Of a stretch of DNA of 64,000 nucleotides, positions 1-9,857 are shown one piece after another. The number at the start of each line of letters is the position of its first letter. The first letter of the stretch is position 1. The DNA comes from OM182 bacterium MED-G28 (GTDB taxonomy: Bacteria; Pseudomonadota; Gammaproteobacteria; Pseudomonadales; Pseudohongiellaceae), in the NCBI GenBank assembly GCA_002457215.1, contig NTJZ01000003.1, positions 186,001 through 250,000 on the forward strand, in the 5' to 3' direction. A model generated the notes under the pieces. That model did no database searches. It had not been told where the DNA came from and saw only the letters and a program-made list of their open reading frames with translations. The position numbers were made by a program, and so were the translations under genes.

Positions 1-1
1 A

Positions 2-973
2 ACCCAAGATGACATCATTACTAATCGACTAGAAACTATAAACATGTCATCAGCGGGAGCTATAAGCCAGGCCGAAGGCGCGGGTACAACATTTGAGCCC
101 TTAATTGTTTCTTCGTCTGACGCTATGCTAATGGAGCGTACCTTTGTTGAGTCAGTGACAGATCCATCAGTGTTGTTTGACGAATTTGAATCTGCCAATC
201 AGAGTTTTGTAATTGCGGCTCGAGTTAGCGGCATAGTTGAGAGCGCATTTCCGGAAGGTCGCCCTGAGCTAATTGAAGAGCCAACTGAGGAGGTTTCGGA
301 GGCAGAATCTACAGATCCAGGCGGTTCTGCTGGGAATCCAGCAGACACCGATGCGACCATGGATGATGCTGAGGAAGAAATTGAGCGAGCGGTAGAACAT
401 ATTGCCAGTTCTAACGGTTCCGTAAACATCGTTGCTTATGCAGATAGTGATGTGTTGACCGATCGTCTGTGGGTTCAGGTCAGTCAGTTTCTTGGGCAAC
501 GGATTCCGCAACCATTCGCCAATAATGGAGACATCGTTATCAATACTCTAGATAATTTAAGTGGAGATGCTGATCTTTCTGGTATCCGAAGCCGCGGTCG
601 TTATTCCCGTCCTTTCATTCGCGTACTCGACTTACAGCGTCAAGCAGACGATCGCTTGCGCGAAGAAGAGGCGGAACTATTAGAGCGTCTAGCTGAGTCG
701 GAAGCTGCATTGGCCCAGTTGAATCAAGACGAGGATGGCAACCCTATCGGACAACTCACGCCTGAGATTCAAACTGAAATAGATAGATTTAATGAAGAGA
801 TGCTGGAAACCCGTCGACGTTTAAGAGATGTTCGTTTTCAATTAACCGAGGATATCGAACAACTCGGCACTAATCTCAAAGCTGCTAATACGGCATTGAT
901 TCCAATATTACTAACGATTTTTATATTGATTGCAAATTTTTTAAGAGTGCAGCGGCGCAAGGTGACTAGGTAA
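2..973 (+). CDS. GldG-like ABC transporter auxiliary protein, C-terminal part (5' truncated)
   Basis: The reading frame is open from base 2 with no stop, so the gene begins before the window; the ATG at 44 is internal. The visible part is the C-terminal half of the Gldg/ABC_transp_aux family: a periplasmic-type alpha/beta region (about residues 120-185 counted from the ATG at 44), a glutamate-rich coiled coil (about 200-275), and one C-terminal membrane helix followed by a basic tail (about 280-309). In known members this protein sits beside an ABC ATPase and a permease and has a large extracytoplasmic domain; the substrate is undefined. An acidic low-complexity stretch lies around residues 75-120. 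Its stop is 4 bases from the stop of the convergent histidine kinase. Confidence 0.7.
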   Translation, partial: TQDDIITNRLETINMSSAGAISQAEGAGTTFEPLIVSSSDAMLMERTFVESVTDPSVLFDEFESANQSFVIAARVSGIVESAFPEGRPELIEEPTEEVSEAESTDPGGSAGNPADTDATMDDAEEEIERAVEHIASSNGSVNIVAYADSDVLTDRLWVQVSQFLGQRIPQPFANNGDIVINTLDNLSGDADLSGIRSRGRYSRPFIRVLDLQRQADDRLREEEAELLERLAESEAALAQLNQDEDGNPIGQLTPEIQTEIDRFNEEMLETRRRLRDVRFQLTEDIEQLGTNLKAANTALIPILLTIFILIANFLRVQRRKVTR

Positions 974-977
974 AAGG

Positions 978-2300
978 TTACTCAGCCTCTAAGTGGGGTG
1001 GGCGGCGAGGAAGACTCACAGTCATTTGGGTGCCTTCGCCGATTTTGCTCGTAATAATCAACTGACCGCCGTGAGCTTGGGCGATGAGCCGGCACAGGTA
1101 CAACCCCAAACCAAAGCCTCCAGTATTGCGCTGACGAGCGCTATCAGCGCGATAAAACGGCTCACTGATTTGAGGAAGGTGGTCTTCTGAAATTCCTTCG
1201 CCATTATCGATAACTTCGATAATTCCAAGATCCTTTCCAAAGCTAACTTTTACTATAATTGGATTTCTTTCACCATGGCGAATTGCGTTATTTAATAAGT
1301 TGGTAAGGAGTAATCTAATCCGTAACTTATCAAACTCGAATAGCTGGTCTGCGTTGGGGGCTTCGATGGTTAGCCCGCCTTCATAGTGCTCGAACTGATT
1401 GACTATAGAATGAACGAAGTCAGCTAATTCTGCGACTTCCGGAGCAAGCACAGCATGTTCGTTATTCAGCCGTTCCGCCTCTAATAAGTCTGAGATTAAT
1501 AAATCAATTTCGTCTATATCTTCTTTTAGCTGCGCCTTCTCTTTGGAGTCTTCCATAAATTCCATGCGAAGTTTAGCTCGGGTAATTGGCGTACGTAATT
1601 CATGGCTTATCGCCATTAATAATTGTCTCTTTGCTTCCAGCATTGACTGTAATGAATCAGCCATGTGATTTATACTATCTGTCAATTCTCCTAACTCGTC
1701 CTGACGATTACTCTTTACGCGATACCCTAAGTCACCTTGGCGAATTCGTTCAGCACCTTTTCGCAGCAGCCTCACTGGGTCCAACATTTTGTTAACCATT
1801 AAATAATTAATGAAAAGTATTACAGCCGCTAGCGTGAGGCCAGCATAAAGCACAACTAAATCTATATCGCTGTTCCGTGCTTGACGATACATATAAAAAT
1901 CGTAACCGCCCCGTTGTACTTTAATAATGTCTTCACTATTAATTGATCGAAGTTCGGCGTCGTCAGTTAAAGATTCAGAGTAGGTAGCAGAGTCAACATT
2001 CAATCGATTTTCAGAATCTGAGCTCCACTGCATGATCGGATTTCGAATGTTAATGGTCCAGTCTAGCTCGCTGGCGAGTCGCATGGCGTTACCCAAATTA
2101 GGAGGTGTGCCAATGTCTTCAATTATCGATTCGATATTTCTGGTGAAATAGTCTGGAATAGTCTCTAGCGCATCACTCTCATCATTAATAGTCTGCAGTG
2201 AAATGGAAATAATGATAAAGAATAACACCACTGTTACGCCGAAGATGGCAAGTAAGCGAAAGAAAAGAGATTTTTTTAAATGCTGAACAATTGTCGTCAT
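978..2300 (-). CDS. Sensor histidine kinase, HAMP-containing, partner of the adjacent OmpR-type regulator
   Basis: Inner-membrane sensor kinase of 440 residues. Membrane helices lie at about 13-35 and 147-169 and enclose a small periplasmic sensor region. A HAMP linker (about 170-222) is followed by the HisKA H-box SHELRTP with phospho-acceptor His233. The ATPase domain has an N-box around Asn334-Asn338, the G1 motif DNGEG at 365-369 and the G2 motif GFGLGL at 395-400. Its ATG overlaps the TGA of the regulator gene (shared ATGA, 2297-2300), so the two are almost certainly translationally coupled. The architecture resembles CpxA/RstB/EnvZ kinases, but the periplasmic domain does not tell me the stimulus. 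Confidence 0.92.
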   Translation of the reverse strand: MTTIVQHLKKSLFFRLLAIFGVTVVLFFIIISISLQTINDESDALETIPDYFTRNIESIIEDIGTPPNLGNAMRLASELDWTINIRNPIMQWSSDSENRLNVDSATYSESLTDDAELRSINSEDIIKVQRGGYDFYMYRQARNSDIDLVVLYAGLTLAAVILFINYLMVNKMLDPVRLLRKGAERIRQGDLGYRVKSNRQDELGELTDSINHMADSLQSMLEAKRQLLMAISHELRTPITRAKLRMEFMEDSKEKAQLKEDIDEIDLLISDLLEAERLNNEHAVLAPEVAELADFVHSIVNQFEHYEGGLTIEAPNADQLFEFDKLRIRLLLTNLLNNAIRHGERNPIIVKVSFGKDLGIIEVIDNGEGISEDHLPQISEPFYRADSARQRNTGGFGLGLYLCRLIAQAHGGQLIITSKIGEGTQMTVSLPRRPPHLEAE

Positions 2301-2995
2301 AATCGCTCACCGACAAAAGTATAGCCACGACCCCAAACAGTTTTGATAAACCGTGGTGTTTTGGAAGTGTCCTTTAACTTATGTCGTAAGCGGCTAACTA
2401 AAGTATCCACTGCTCTTGAAAAGAGTTCAGCATCAATTCCACGTAATCGATTCATAAGCTCGTCACGTGTAAACGTTTTGTTGGGGAACTTCATAAACAG
2501 AATTAGCAATTCATATTCCATCGTTGTTAAGTCGAGGTTATCGCCATCGAGCCTGACTTCACGGCGTGAAGTTTCAACTTCTAATCCATTAATCGGTTTG
2601 ATATCACGAATACCATCATCGTCGTTGCTGCGCCTTAAAATATTATGAATCCGCGCCACCAACTCTCGTGGTTCAAACGGTTTTGGCAAATAGTCATCAG
2701 CGCCCAATTCCAGCCCAACGATTCTGTCGGTGACTTCAGCATGGGCAGTCAACATTAGAATTGGTAATTGTCCAAATATCGAGGATTTGGCACGAATTTC
2801 ACGACAAATTTCAAATCCATCTTTTTCTGGCAACATTACATCAAGAATTAATAGATTGGGCTTTACCTTCTTAATGAGCTCGAAACCTTTGGCAGGAGTC
2901 ATGGCGACATGGGTCTTCATATCATAACGATCAAGATACTGGGTCAGTAGCTGGCCTAGTTTTTCGTCGTCATCGATAATCAAGATTTGCTTCAT
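2297..2995 (-). CDS. OmpR-family response regulator
   Basis: A 232-residue response regulator. The receiver domain has the acidic pocket Asp9/Asp10, phospho-acceptor Asp52 (LDVMLPEKDG), Thr83 and Lys105. A C-terminal winged-helix DNA-binding domain (about 130-230) has the typical ending VWGRGYTFV. It is the first gene of a two-gene operon with the histidine kinase. The upstream region is shared with the divergent ABC-F gene (2996-3117), so its promoter lies in about 120 bases. The family acts as a phosphorylation-dependent transcription factor; targets cannot be read from this sequence. Confidence 0.93.
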   Translation of the reverse strand: MKQILIIDDDEKLGQLLTQYLDRYDMKTHVAMTPAKGFELIKKVKPNLLILDVMLPEKDGFEICREIRAKSSIFGQLPILMLTAHAEVTDRIVGLELGADDYLPKPFEPRELVARIHNILRRSNDDDGIRDIKPINGLEVETSRREVRLDGDNLDLTTMEYELLILFMKFPNKTFTRDELMNRLRGIDAELFSRAVDTLVSRLRHKLKDTSKTPRFIKTVWGRGYTFVGERL

Positions 2996-3117
2996 GGGCA
3001 GGACTTATATCATTGCTTTCTAACAGGTGGTTTCCAATAGTACGAATTCAATCTGATGAAATCAATTATGTAGTATTATGTGCGGCGTCATAATTTGATC
3101 AAATATCTACTATAGCA

Positions 3118-5040
3118 ATGATTTCATTAGATAATGTCAGTTTAATGCGCGGTAACCAGATGTTATTACAAGATGTGAGTCTTGTGCTGCATAAGGGGCA
3201 GCGCACTGGAGTAATTGGTAGAAACGGTTGTGGGAAAACCAGTCTATTCCGTGCTCTTGCTGGAGAAATTCCTCTGGAACAGGGCGACATCAATCTACCA
3301 AACGATTTGCGCTGGTCAACTATGGCGCAGGAGACCCCGGGAGTTGACAGATCAGCTCTGGATTTTGTTATCGACGCTCACAAAGATTATCGCGCTCTAG
3401 AATCACAGTTAAAGGAAGCAGAAGAGAGGGGAGACGATAACGCGCTGGCCAAAATTCATGGAGAAATCGAAATCATAAATGGCTACGATATTAAGAGTCG
3501 TGGCGAAAGATTGCTGTCAGGGCTTGGGTTTGAAGTTGATAAATTTGGCAATTCGGTAAAGACCTTTTCGGGGGGATGGCGAGTTAGATTGAATCTCGCT
3601 GCTGCATTAATGTGCCCATCTGATCTGCTGATGCTCGATGAACCAACTAATCATTTGGACCTCGAAGCTACTGTCTGGCTGGAACAATGGTTGCTTCGAT
3701 ACCAGGGAACGATCTTGCTAATTTCACATGACAGAACTTTCCTTGATTCGATTATTGATAATGTAGTGAGTTTTGATAACGAAGGTTTAGACAGCTACTT
3801 AGGTAACTACAGTTCTTATGAAAAACAGCGTGCGGAAAAAATGGCTCAACAAAAAGCGATGTATGCAAAGCAGCAACGTCGCAAAGATGACATCGAGGAC
3901 TTTGTCAGGCGCTTTCGAGCTAAAGCATCGAAAGCTAAGCAAGCACAATCTAGACTAAAAGAACTCCAGCGTATGCAGGCCATAGCGCCTGCACATGTCG
4001 ACTCACCCTTTGGGTTTGTATTTCCAAGCCTTAATTATTTGCCAACCTTTCTCATGCAAATTGAGAAACTCTCTATCGGCTTTGATGAGCCACTGGTAGA
4101 AGACATGAACTTAGGAATACGCTGCGATTCGAGAATTGGCTTGCTAGGTTTTAACGGTAGCGGCAAATCCACTTTTCTTAAAGTGCTGGCTGGCGAACTC
4201 GAGAAAATCCAGGGTGAACTGATAAAGGCTAAAAAACTGCGAATAGGTTACTACGCACAGCATCAGGTAGATGCCTTGGATATTCATTTGACCCCAATGC
4301 AAATTTTATTTAAGGCCTGCGATGGGAAAGGTGATAGGACTCCAGTTACCGACCAAGAAATTCGAAATTTTCTTGGAGGTTTCGATTTTCACGGAAGCAG
4401 AGTTGATGAAACTATTACCAATTTTTCTGGTGGCGAAAAAGCACGTTTGGCATTGGCTAAGGTTGCTTGGCTAAAACCAAATTTATTATTGATGGATGAG
4501 CCAACTAATCATTTAGATATCGAAATGTGTCATGCCTTGGAAATGGCTCTGCAAGATTACAGCGGAGCGATGATCATCGTTTCCCATGACCGCCATTTAC
4601 TTTCTAATACTGTCGATGAGTTTTATTCAATTCATGACGGTGTGTTTGCCGAGTTTAGTGGCTCTATTCATGACTACGAAAGCTGGTTAAAGAAAACTGG
4701 CCAGCTAGATGGTGTTAACAAAGCCTCAAGCTCAAACGACTATAACTCTCGCACAGAGAAACCTAAGTTAGACAAGAAAGAACAGAGACAGCTTGCCGCT
4801 GCTAAGCGAAAAAAGCTAGCACCAATAAAACACAAAGAGGAAAAATTAGAGAAGGCAATCGAGAAGATTCACATGGATCTCGAGAATATAAAGCAAGATT
4901 TAGCCAACGAGGGCCTTTATCAGGAAGGCAACAAAAACAAGCTGACTGAAGTTTTACAAAGGGAGGGGCTGCTAAAGTCTGAGCTTGAAGAGAAAGAGTT
5001 GGAATGGTTCTCAGTTCAGCAGGAATTGGAAACTAGCTAA
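3118..5040 (+). CDS. yheS: ABC-F family ATPase, YheS-like
   Basis: A 640-residue cytosolic protein with two ABC ATPase domains and no membrane segment. Walker A motifs are GRNGCGKT at 34-41 and GFNGSGKS at 344-351. Each half has an FSGG signature (one FSGGWRVRL, the other FSGGEKARL) and a DEPTNHLD Walker B. A charged linker at about 230-300 contains the arginine/lysine-rich PtIM-type region, and a lysine/glutamate coiled coil follows from about 540. ABC-F proteins bind ribosomes and ease stalled translation. Linker and C-terminal length fit YheS better than Uup or EttA. It is transcribed divergently from the two-component operon. Confidence 0.9.
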   Translation: MISLDNVSLMRGNQMLLQDVSLVLHKGQRTGVIGRNGCGKTSLFRALAGEIPLEQGDINLPNDLRWSTMAQETPGVDRSALDFVIDAHKDYRALESQLKEAEERGDDNALAKIHGEIEIINGYDIKSRGERLLSGLGFEVDKFGNSVKTFSGGWRVRLNLAAALMCPSDLLMLDEPTNHLDLEATVWLEQWLLRYQGTILLISHDRTFLDSIIDNVVSFDNEGLDSYLGNYSSYEKQRAEKMAQQKAMYAKQQRRKDDIEDFVRRFRAKASKAKQAQSRLKELQRMQAIAPAHVDSPFGFVFPSLNYLPTFLMQIEKLSIGFDEPLVEDMNLGIRCDSRIGLLGFNGSGKSTFLKVLAGELEKIQGELIKAKKLRIGYYAQHQVDALDIHLTPMQILFKACDGKGDRTPVTDQEIRNFLGGFDFHGSRVDETITNFSGGEKARLALAKVAWLKPNLLLMDEPTNHLDIEMCHALEMALQDYSGAMIIVSHDRHLLSNTVDEFYSIHDGVFAEFSGSIHDYESWLKKTGQLDGVNKASSSNDYNSRTEKPKLDKKEQRQLAAAKRKKLAPIKHKEEKLEKAIEKIHMDLENIKQDLANEGLYQEGNKNKLTEVLQREGLLKSELEEKELEWFSVQQELETS

Positions 5041-5360
5041 ATGGCTATTTGTTTATTCGAATAAAAAAACATTTTATCCATCAAAGGTCCCGCCGCTTCA
5101 ACGCTATGGCAATTCTTCGTGAGACGACAGCTGCGATTTACAGTACTAGCATTAATATCTAGAAAACTAGATTGAGGCAGAAGTGCTAGCAAGCCGACTA
5201 TATGCTGCCTGATGGGAAAATCAGTGGCTTGGGTTTGAGATTTAGCTTTTAGTGGAAGTTATTCAGGGGATCTAGGCCTTGAAACGAGATAAATTGATCT
5301 TATTTATGAGAGTAGCAGCAAGAGAATTGTACCGCCTATACAGATTGAGGTTTTACCGGA
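5041..5360. other. Intergenic gap with a nested inverted repeat
   Basis: No convincing reading frame lies between the ABC-F gene and the protease gene. It contains a nested inverted repeat at 5146-5189: outer arms CTAGCA (5146-5151) and TGCTAG (5184-5189), inner arms ATCTAG (5157-5162) and CTAGAT (5167-5172) around an AAAA loop. No T-run follows, so it is not a standard terminator. I see no strong promoter match for the downstream gene. Confidence 0.5.
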
Positions 5361-6431
5361 ATGAAAACGCTACAGCACCTAATAATCGGTCTGGTCGTTA
5401 TCACCATACCTAATTTTGGTTTTAGCCAAGAAATAGACTACACCCAATTTAAGACTAGCGATGAAGAAAACAACATCGATATCTTTAAGCTTGCTAGTCC
5501 GTCTGTTGTCCACATAACCAACTCGCGACTAGTCAGGTCTTTTACTTCCTTGAATCCACAAGAAGTACCGCAAGGTACGGGCACTGGATTTGTTTGGAGT
5601 GAAGATGGCCTAATAGTGACCAATTTTCATGTTGTGCAACAAGCAAACAGAGTGACTGTAACGCTGCAAGATGGATCCAGTTATGAGGCTATTCCTGTGG
5701 GTTTGGATCCAGACAAGGACCTCGCTGTTTTGCGGATCGACGCGCCTGAAGTTAATTTTGTGCCAGTGAATCTCGGTGATTCATCTTTACTGGAAGTAGG
5801 GCGAAAAGTAATAGCCATTGGCAACCCTTTTGGGCTCGACAACACCATGACGGTTGGAGTTGTCAGCGCTTTAGGTAGAGAAATCGATTCTATAAGTCGT
5901 CGTAAAATCCGTGATGTCATTCAAACTGACGCTGCAATAAATCCTGGTAATTCAGGTGGCCCCTTATTGAACTCTCTCGGTCAATTAGTCGGAGTGAATA
6001 CTGCTATTTATAGTCCCAGTGGTGCTTCGTCAGGCATCGGTTTTGCTATTCCTGTAAACACCGTAAAGCGCATTGTCCCAGAATTAATTGCCTATGGTAG
6101 AGTCCAAACTCCCATCCTTGGCATTACGCCTATACCGCAACCGGACTATTACCGTCAGCTATGGGGCATCGAAGGAGTCATTGTATTGGATGTTATTGAA
6201 GGTTCTGACCCACAGCGTCTTGGCATGCGTGGGCTGCAAAGAGCCCAGAGAGGTCAAATCCAACTGGGTGATGTAATTGTCGAGATAGCGGGGCAGGCAG
6301 TGGGTGATGAGGATGACTTTGCCAATATTATGGAACAACACAAACCCGGTGATGTAGTAACAGTGAAAACTTTACGTGACAATCGTCGCCTTGAATATGA
6401 TATCCAATTGCAAGCACCGATTACGCGCTAA
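5361..6431 (+). CDS. Periplasmic HtrA/DegP-family serine protease with one PDZ domain
   Basis: A 356-residue exported protease of envelope quality control. A signal peptide occupies about residues 1-22, ending in GFSQ. The trypsin-like domain carries the catalytic triad His90 (VTNFHVV), Asp120 (DKDLAVL) and Ser198 (NPGNSGGP). A single PDZ domain covers about 250-350. Length and one PDZ match DegS rather than two-PDZ DegP/DegQ, but the N-terminus looks like a cleavable signal rather than a clear retained anchor, so the exact subtype is open. Its stop codon overlaps the end of convergent argH by 11 bases. Confidence 0.9.
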   Translation: MKTLQHLIIGLVVITIPNFGFSQEIDYTQFKTSDEENNIDIFKLASPSVVHITNSRLVRSFTSLNPQEVPQGTGTGFVWSEDGLIVTNFHVVQQANRVTVTLQDGSSYEAIPVGLDPDKDLAVLRIDAPEVNFVPVNLGDSSLLEVGRKVIAIGNPFGLDNTMTVGVVSALGREIDSISRRKIRDVIQTDAAINPGNSGGPLLNSLGQLVGVNTAIYSPSGASSGIGFAIPVNTVKRIVPELIAYGRVQTPILGITPIPQPDYYRQLWGIEGVIVLDVIEGSDPQRLGMRGLQRAQRGQIQLGDVIVEIAGQAVGDEDDFANIMEQHKPGDVVTVKTLRDNRRLEYDIQLQAPITR

Positions 6432-7869
6432 ACGACCCGACAGGCCCATTTTTGAAGCCGGATCGATTTGCCAGCGTTGCTTTAGCTTCTGTGACTGCTT
6501 GAAGTACTTGCTCAGGAGCCGTTCCGCCTTTGTGGTTTCTTGCTTTGAGCGAGCCTGCTAGGGTTAACACGTCAAAGACATCAGCGTCAATGAGATCCGA
6601 AAATTGGCTTAACTGTTCCAGCGATAAATCTGATAGGTCAGCTTGCTGTTCGATTGCATAGGAAACAGATTTTCCAACCACTTCATGGGCATCTCGAAAT
6701 GGCAATCCTTTCTTAACCAAATAGTCCGCTAGATCTGTAGCGGTTGCGAATCCTTTGCTTGCCGCCTCTTCCATTGCTTCCTTATTGCATCGAATTGCTG
6801 GGATCATTTCACTGTAAGCGAATAGACAATCTTTTACAGTATCGATCAAATCGAATAGAGATTCTTTATCTTCCTGATTATCTTTGTTGTAGGCAAGGGG
6901 TTGAGATTTCATTAGGTTGAGTAACGAAACCAAATGACCGACAACTCTTCCTGATTTTCCTCTAATCAGTTCTGGTACATCCGGATTTTTCTTCTGGGGC
7001 ATAATCGATGAGCCAGTGCAAAATCGATCTGGCAAATCAATGAAGTTAAATTGTAAAGAAGTCCAGAGCACTAGTTCTTCAGAAAATCTTGATAGGTGGG
7101 TCATTAGCAAACTAGCTGTTGCGGCAAACTCGATGACAAAATCTCTATCACTGACTGAATCGAGAGAATTATTTGTAGGTGAGTAGAACCCTAATAGTTC
7201 TGCGGTGTATTCCCTATCAATAGGATAAGTTGTACCCGCTAGTGCGGCAGATCCTAAAGGCGACAGGTTTACTCTTTTTCTACAATCTGCTAAACGATCA
7301 TAATCCCGTCCTAACATTTCGAACCACGCAAGCATATGATGACCAAAACTGACCGGTTGTGCTGTTTGCAAATGGGTAAAGCCCGGAAAGATAGTAGCTG
7401 CTTCTCTTTCTGCGAATGCTACAAGAGCAGATTGGACCTTCGTGAGAATTTCACAAATTTGGTCGATCTCGTCTCTTACAAACAAACGAATATCTGTTGC
7501 AACTTGATCATTACGAGAACGACCAGTATGAAGTTTCTTGCCAACCTCGCCAATCTTGTTAGTTAATGCCGATTCAATGTTCATGTGTACATCTTCGAGT
7601 TCGATAGACCACTTGAATTCGCCTCTTGATATTTCGCTACGAATGATCTCTAAGCCATTCACTATTTGTGTCAATTCGTCTTCAGTGAGGACCTTTACCT
7701 TGGCCAACATCTTGGCATGTGCTATCGATCCATCAATATCATATTGATAAAGCCGTTGATCAAATGTTACAGATGCGGTAAATCTTTGGACAAATGCTTC
7801 CGTAGGTTCGGTGAAGCGTCCACCCCAAAGTTTACTGGTTTTATTTTGGTGATCTTTATGTTTCTTCAT
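6421..7869 (-). CDS. argH: Argininosuccinate lyase
   Basis: A 482-residue cytosolic enzyme cleaving argininosuccinate to arginine and fumarate, the last step of arginine synthesis. Fumarase/aspartase-superfamily marks are clear: TGRSRND (115-121), HLQTAQP with the conserved His166, and the flexible signature loop [11 protein letters not shown] (287-297) holding the catalytic Ser. Length is close to the usual 455-470, with a short charged N-terminal extension. The gene ends inside the last codons of the protease gene (11-base overlap, 6421-6431). In pseudomonads argH also lies just before hemC, there separated by algZ-algR; here the regulatory pair is absent. Confidence 0.96.
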   Translation of the reverse strand: MKKHKDHQNKTSKLWGGRFTEPTEAFVQRFTASVTFDQRLYQYDIDGSIAHAKMLAKVKVLTEDELTQIVNGLEIIRSEISRGEFKWSIELEDVHMNIESALTNKIGEVGKKLHTGRSRNDQVATDIRLFVRDEIDQICEILTKVQSALVAFAEREAATIFPGFTHLQTAQPVSFGHHMLAWFEMLGRDYDRLADCRKRVNLSPLGSAALAGTTYPIDREYTAELLGFYSPTNNSLDSVSDRDFVIEFAATASLLMTHLSRFSEELVLWTSLQFNFIDLPDRFCTGSSIMPQKKNPDVPELIRGKSGRVVGHLVSLLNLMKSQPLAYNKDNQEDKESLFDLIDTVKDCLFAYSEMIPAIRCNKEAMEEAASKGFATATDLADYLVKKGLPFRDAHEVVGKSVSYAIEQQADLSDLSLEQLSQFSDLIDADVFDVLTLAGSLKARNHKGGTAPEQVLQAVTEAKATLANRSGFKNGPVGSFSA

Positions 7870-8045
7870 TCTTATTCATTGCGCCTAGCCAACATAGTGA
7901 CAATCTGTTATTTGGTATTTCTGACCCGCGGCATCACAAAAAAGTTCTTCATTATAACAGGACATCATCCATTTAGAGTAACGGACAATCTTAGGTATTT
8001 ACCGTAGAATGCGTCTATTCAAAGGTAGAGCGTAGTTTAATATAA
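7870..8045. promoter_or_regulatory. Divergent argH/hemC promoter region
   Basis: A 176-base AT-rich spacer from which argH (minus) and hemC (plus) are transcribed in opposite directions. Both promoters must lie here unless the genes are read through. I could not pick an unambiguous -35/-10 pair. Confidence 0.45.
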
Positions 8046-8972
8046 ATGGCTCGGACAGAAATCAGAATCGCGACACGGAAAAGCCCGCTTGCACTTTGGC
8101 AAGCCCGTTATGTCAAGGCGGCTCTTGAGGCTGAACACAGTATGCTGCAAGTGGACTTAGTTCCAATGACCACCCGTGGTGATAAGATACTTGATGCTCC
8201 CTTGGCTAAAGTAGGCGGCAAAGGGTTGTTCGTAAAAGAACTGGAGAGAGCGATGTTAGAGAACAAAGCTGATATTGCGGTTCATTCTATGAAGGATGTG
8301 CCAATGGAGTTTCCTCCAGCACTTGGCCTTGCCGTAATCTGCCAGCGGGAAGACCCCAGTGATGCCTTCGTCTCAAATAATTTCGCCTCACTCGACGCGT
8401 TGCCGAAAGGCGCAAGAGTCGGTACTTCAAGTTTTCGGCGGCAGTGTCAAATTAGTAACTTAAGGCCTGATCTAAAAATCTTGGACCTACGGGGAAATGT
8501 GGGCACTCGTTTAGAAAAGCTTGATGCAGATAATTATGAAGCGATCATATTAGCGTCGGCAGGGCTGACTCGCTTAGGCTTGGTTGAGCGCATTAGGCAA
8601 CGTCTTAGTACTGAAGAATGTTTGCCTGCAGGTGGGCAAGGTGCTGTCGGTATTGAATGTCGCAAAGAAGATATCGAAACCTTGCAGCTTATTGACTGCT
8701 TGCAGCATCAAGCAACATCGAGCTGTGTTATTGCGGAGCGGGCAGTAAATGCCAGATTGCAAGGCGGATGTCAGGTTCCTATCGCCAGCTTTGCAGAAAT
8801 CGATAACAAAAAACTTTCACTGAGGGCCTTAGTTGGCAGCCTAGACGGTACCCGACTCCTCCGCAGCCAATTAATCGGTGATTTGCACCTTGCCGAACAA
8901 CTCGGAATTTCAGTGGCGGAAGATCTTCTATCTCAGGGAGCTGCTGAAATATTGGAAGACTTAAAGGAATAG
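8046..8972 (+). CDS. hemC: Porphobilinogen deaminase (hydroxymethylbilane synthase)
   Basis: A 308-residue cytosolic enzyme that joins four porphobilinogens into hydroxymethylbilane. The catalytic aspartate is Asp84 (SMKDVP), arginine-rich substrate-binding segments are present ([14 protein letters not shown]), and Cys242 (LQGGCQVP) is the expected attachment site of the dipyrromethane cofactor. Length is normal. It is the first gene of the co-directional block hemC-hemD-hemX-hemY; hemD follows after 12 bases. Confidence 0.97.
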   Translation: MARTEIRIATRKSPLALWQARYVKAALEAEHSMLQVDLVPMTTRGDKILDAPLAKVGGKGLFVKELERAMLENKADIAVHSMKDVPMEFPPALGLAVICQREDPSDAFVSNNFASLDALPKGARVGTSSFRRQCQISNLRPDLKILDLRGNVGTRLEKLDADNYEAIILASAGLTRLGLVERIRQRLSTEECLPAGGQGAVGIECRKEDIETLQLIDCLQHQATSSCVIAERAVNARLQGGCQVPIASFAEIDNKKLSLRALVGSLDGTRLLRSQLIGDLHLAEQLGISVAEDLLSQGAAEILEDLKE

Positions 8973-8984
8973 CCTTAAACAAAC

Positions 8985-9785
8985 ATGGGCTCTTCGAAAC
9001 TGCCGTCTAAATTATCAGAGTTGCGCGTCTTGATCACCAGGCCGCAACATCAGCACGCGTCGCTTTGTTCTGCTATTGAAGATCATGGTGGTGAGGCAAA
9101 ACATTTTCCACTTTTTGCTATTGAAGCTGTTAGCGAGCCTATTTTAGTTCAACAAATAAAAACAAAAGTTGAAAATCTTGATAACTATAAGCTTGTCATT
9201 TTTATAAGCACTAATGCGGTAAAGTTTGGCGCACTATGGATTAATGATTATTGGCAGAGGTTTCCACTGGGTGTCCGCGTATTAGCAATAGGTCCAAGTA
9301 CAGCAAGAAAAGTATCCATTGAACTCAATTGTACTGTGGTTAATTCTGATGCCGGTGCAAGCAGTGAAGACATTTTGTTACTTGATGAATTAGGGGATAT
9401 CAGTGGGGGGAAAGTCGCGATCGTGCGAGGCATTGGTGGCCGAGAATTATTAGCCGAAAGCTTACGACAGCGCGGTGCTGAAGTTGATTACATTGAAGTG
9501 TATCGGAGAATGCCGACACAGAAATCGGGTGAAGAGCTTGTCAATGTGCTCACACAAGAAAATATTAATATTTTAGTAGTGACTAGTGGGGAGTCATTGG
9601 CAAGATTAGATTGGCTTATAAAAGACGCTGCTCAGCGCGCACATACTATTAGATCAATTCCAATTATCGTTCCATCAAACCGAGTTGCCAAGGACGCCGT
9701 GCAATTAGGCTATACTGGGGTTAAATTGGCGCTGGGCGCGGATGATGAAGCGATAATAAATGCGCTACAAGAAATTGCTAATTGA
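8985..9785 (+). CDS. hemD: Uroporphyrinogen-III synthase
   Basis: A 266-residue enzyme that cyclises hydroxymethylbilane with inversion of ring D. Sequence conservation in this family is low. The call rests on the N-terminal VLITRPQHQ, the central VAIVRGIGGRELL segment, the VTSGESL segment near the C-terminus, the family length, and its position between hemC and hemX. It lies 12 bases after hemC, consistent with one operon. Confidence 0.93.
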   Translation: MGSSKLPSKLSELRVLITRPQHQHASLCSAIEDHGGEAKHFPLFAIEAVSEPILVQQIKTKVENLDNYKLVIFISTNAVKFGALWINDYWQRFPLGVRVLAIGPSTARKVSIELNCTVVNSDAGASSEDILLLDELGDISGGKVAIVRGIGGRELLAESLRQRGAEVDYIEVYRRMPTQKSGEELVNVLTQENINILVVTSGESLARLDWLIKDAAQRAHTIRSIPIIVPSNRVAKDAVQLGYTGVKLALGADDEAIINALQEIAN

Positions 9786-9857
9786 GCCGAAAAATTAGAT
9801 AGTGAACCTAAGTAATTTCTCAAAGCAATCCTAGCCACCAAATTATAGAGGTCTCTA

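Noticed and set aside
5146..5189. Nested inverted repeat as a terminator of the ABC-F gene
   Set aside because: No T-run follows and it lies more than 100 bases after the stop; kept only as a structural note.
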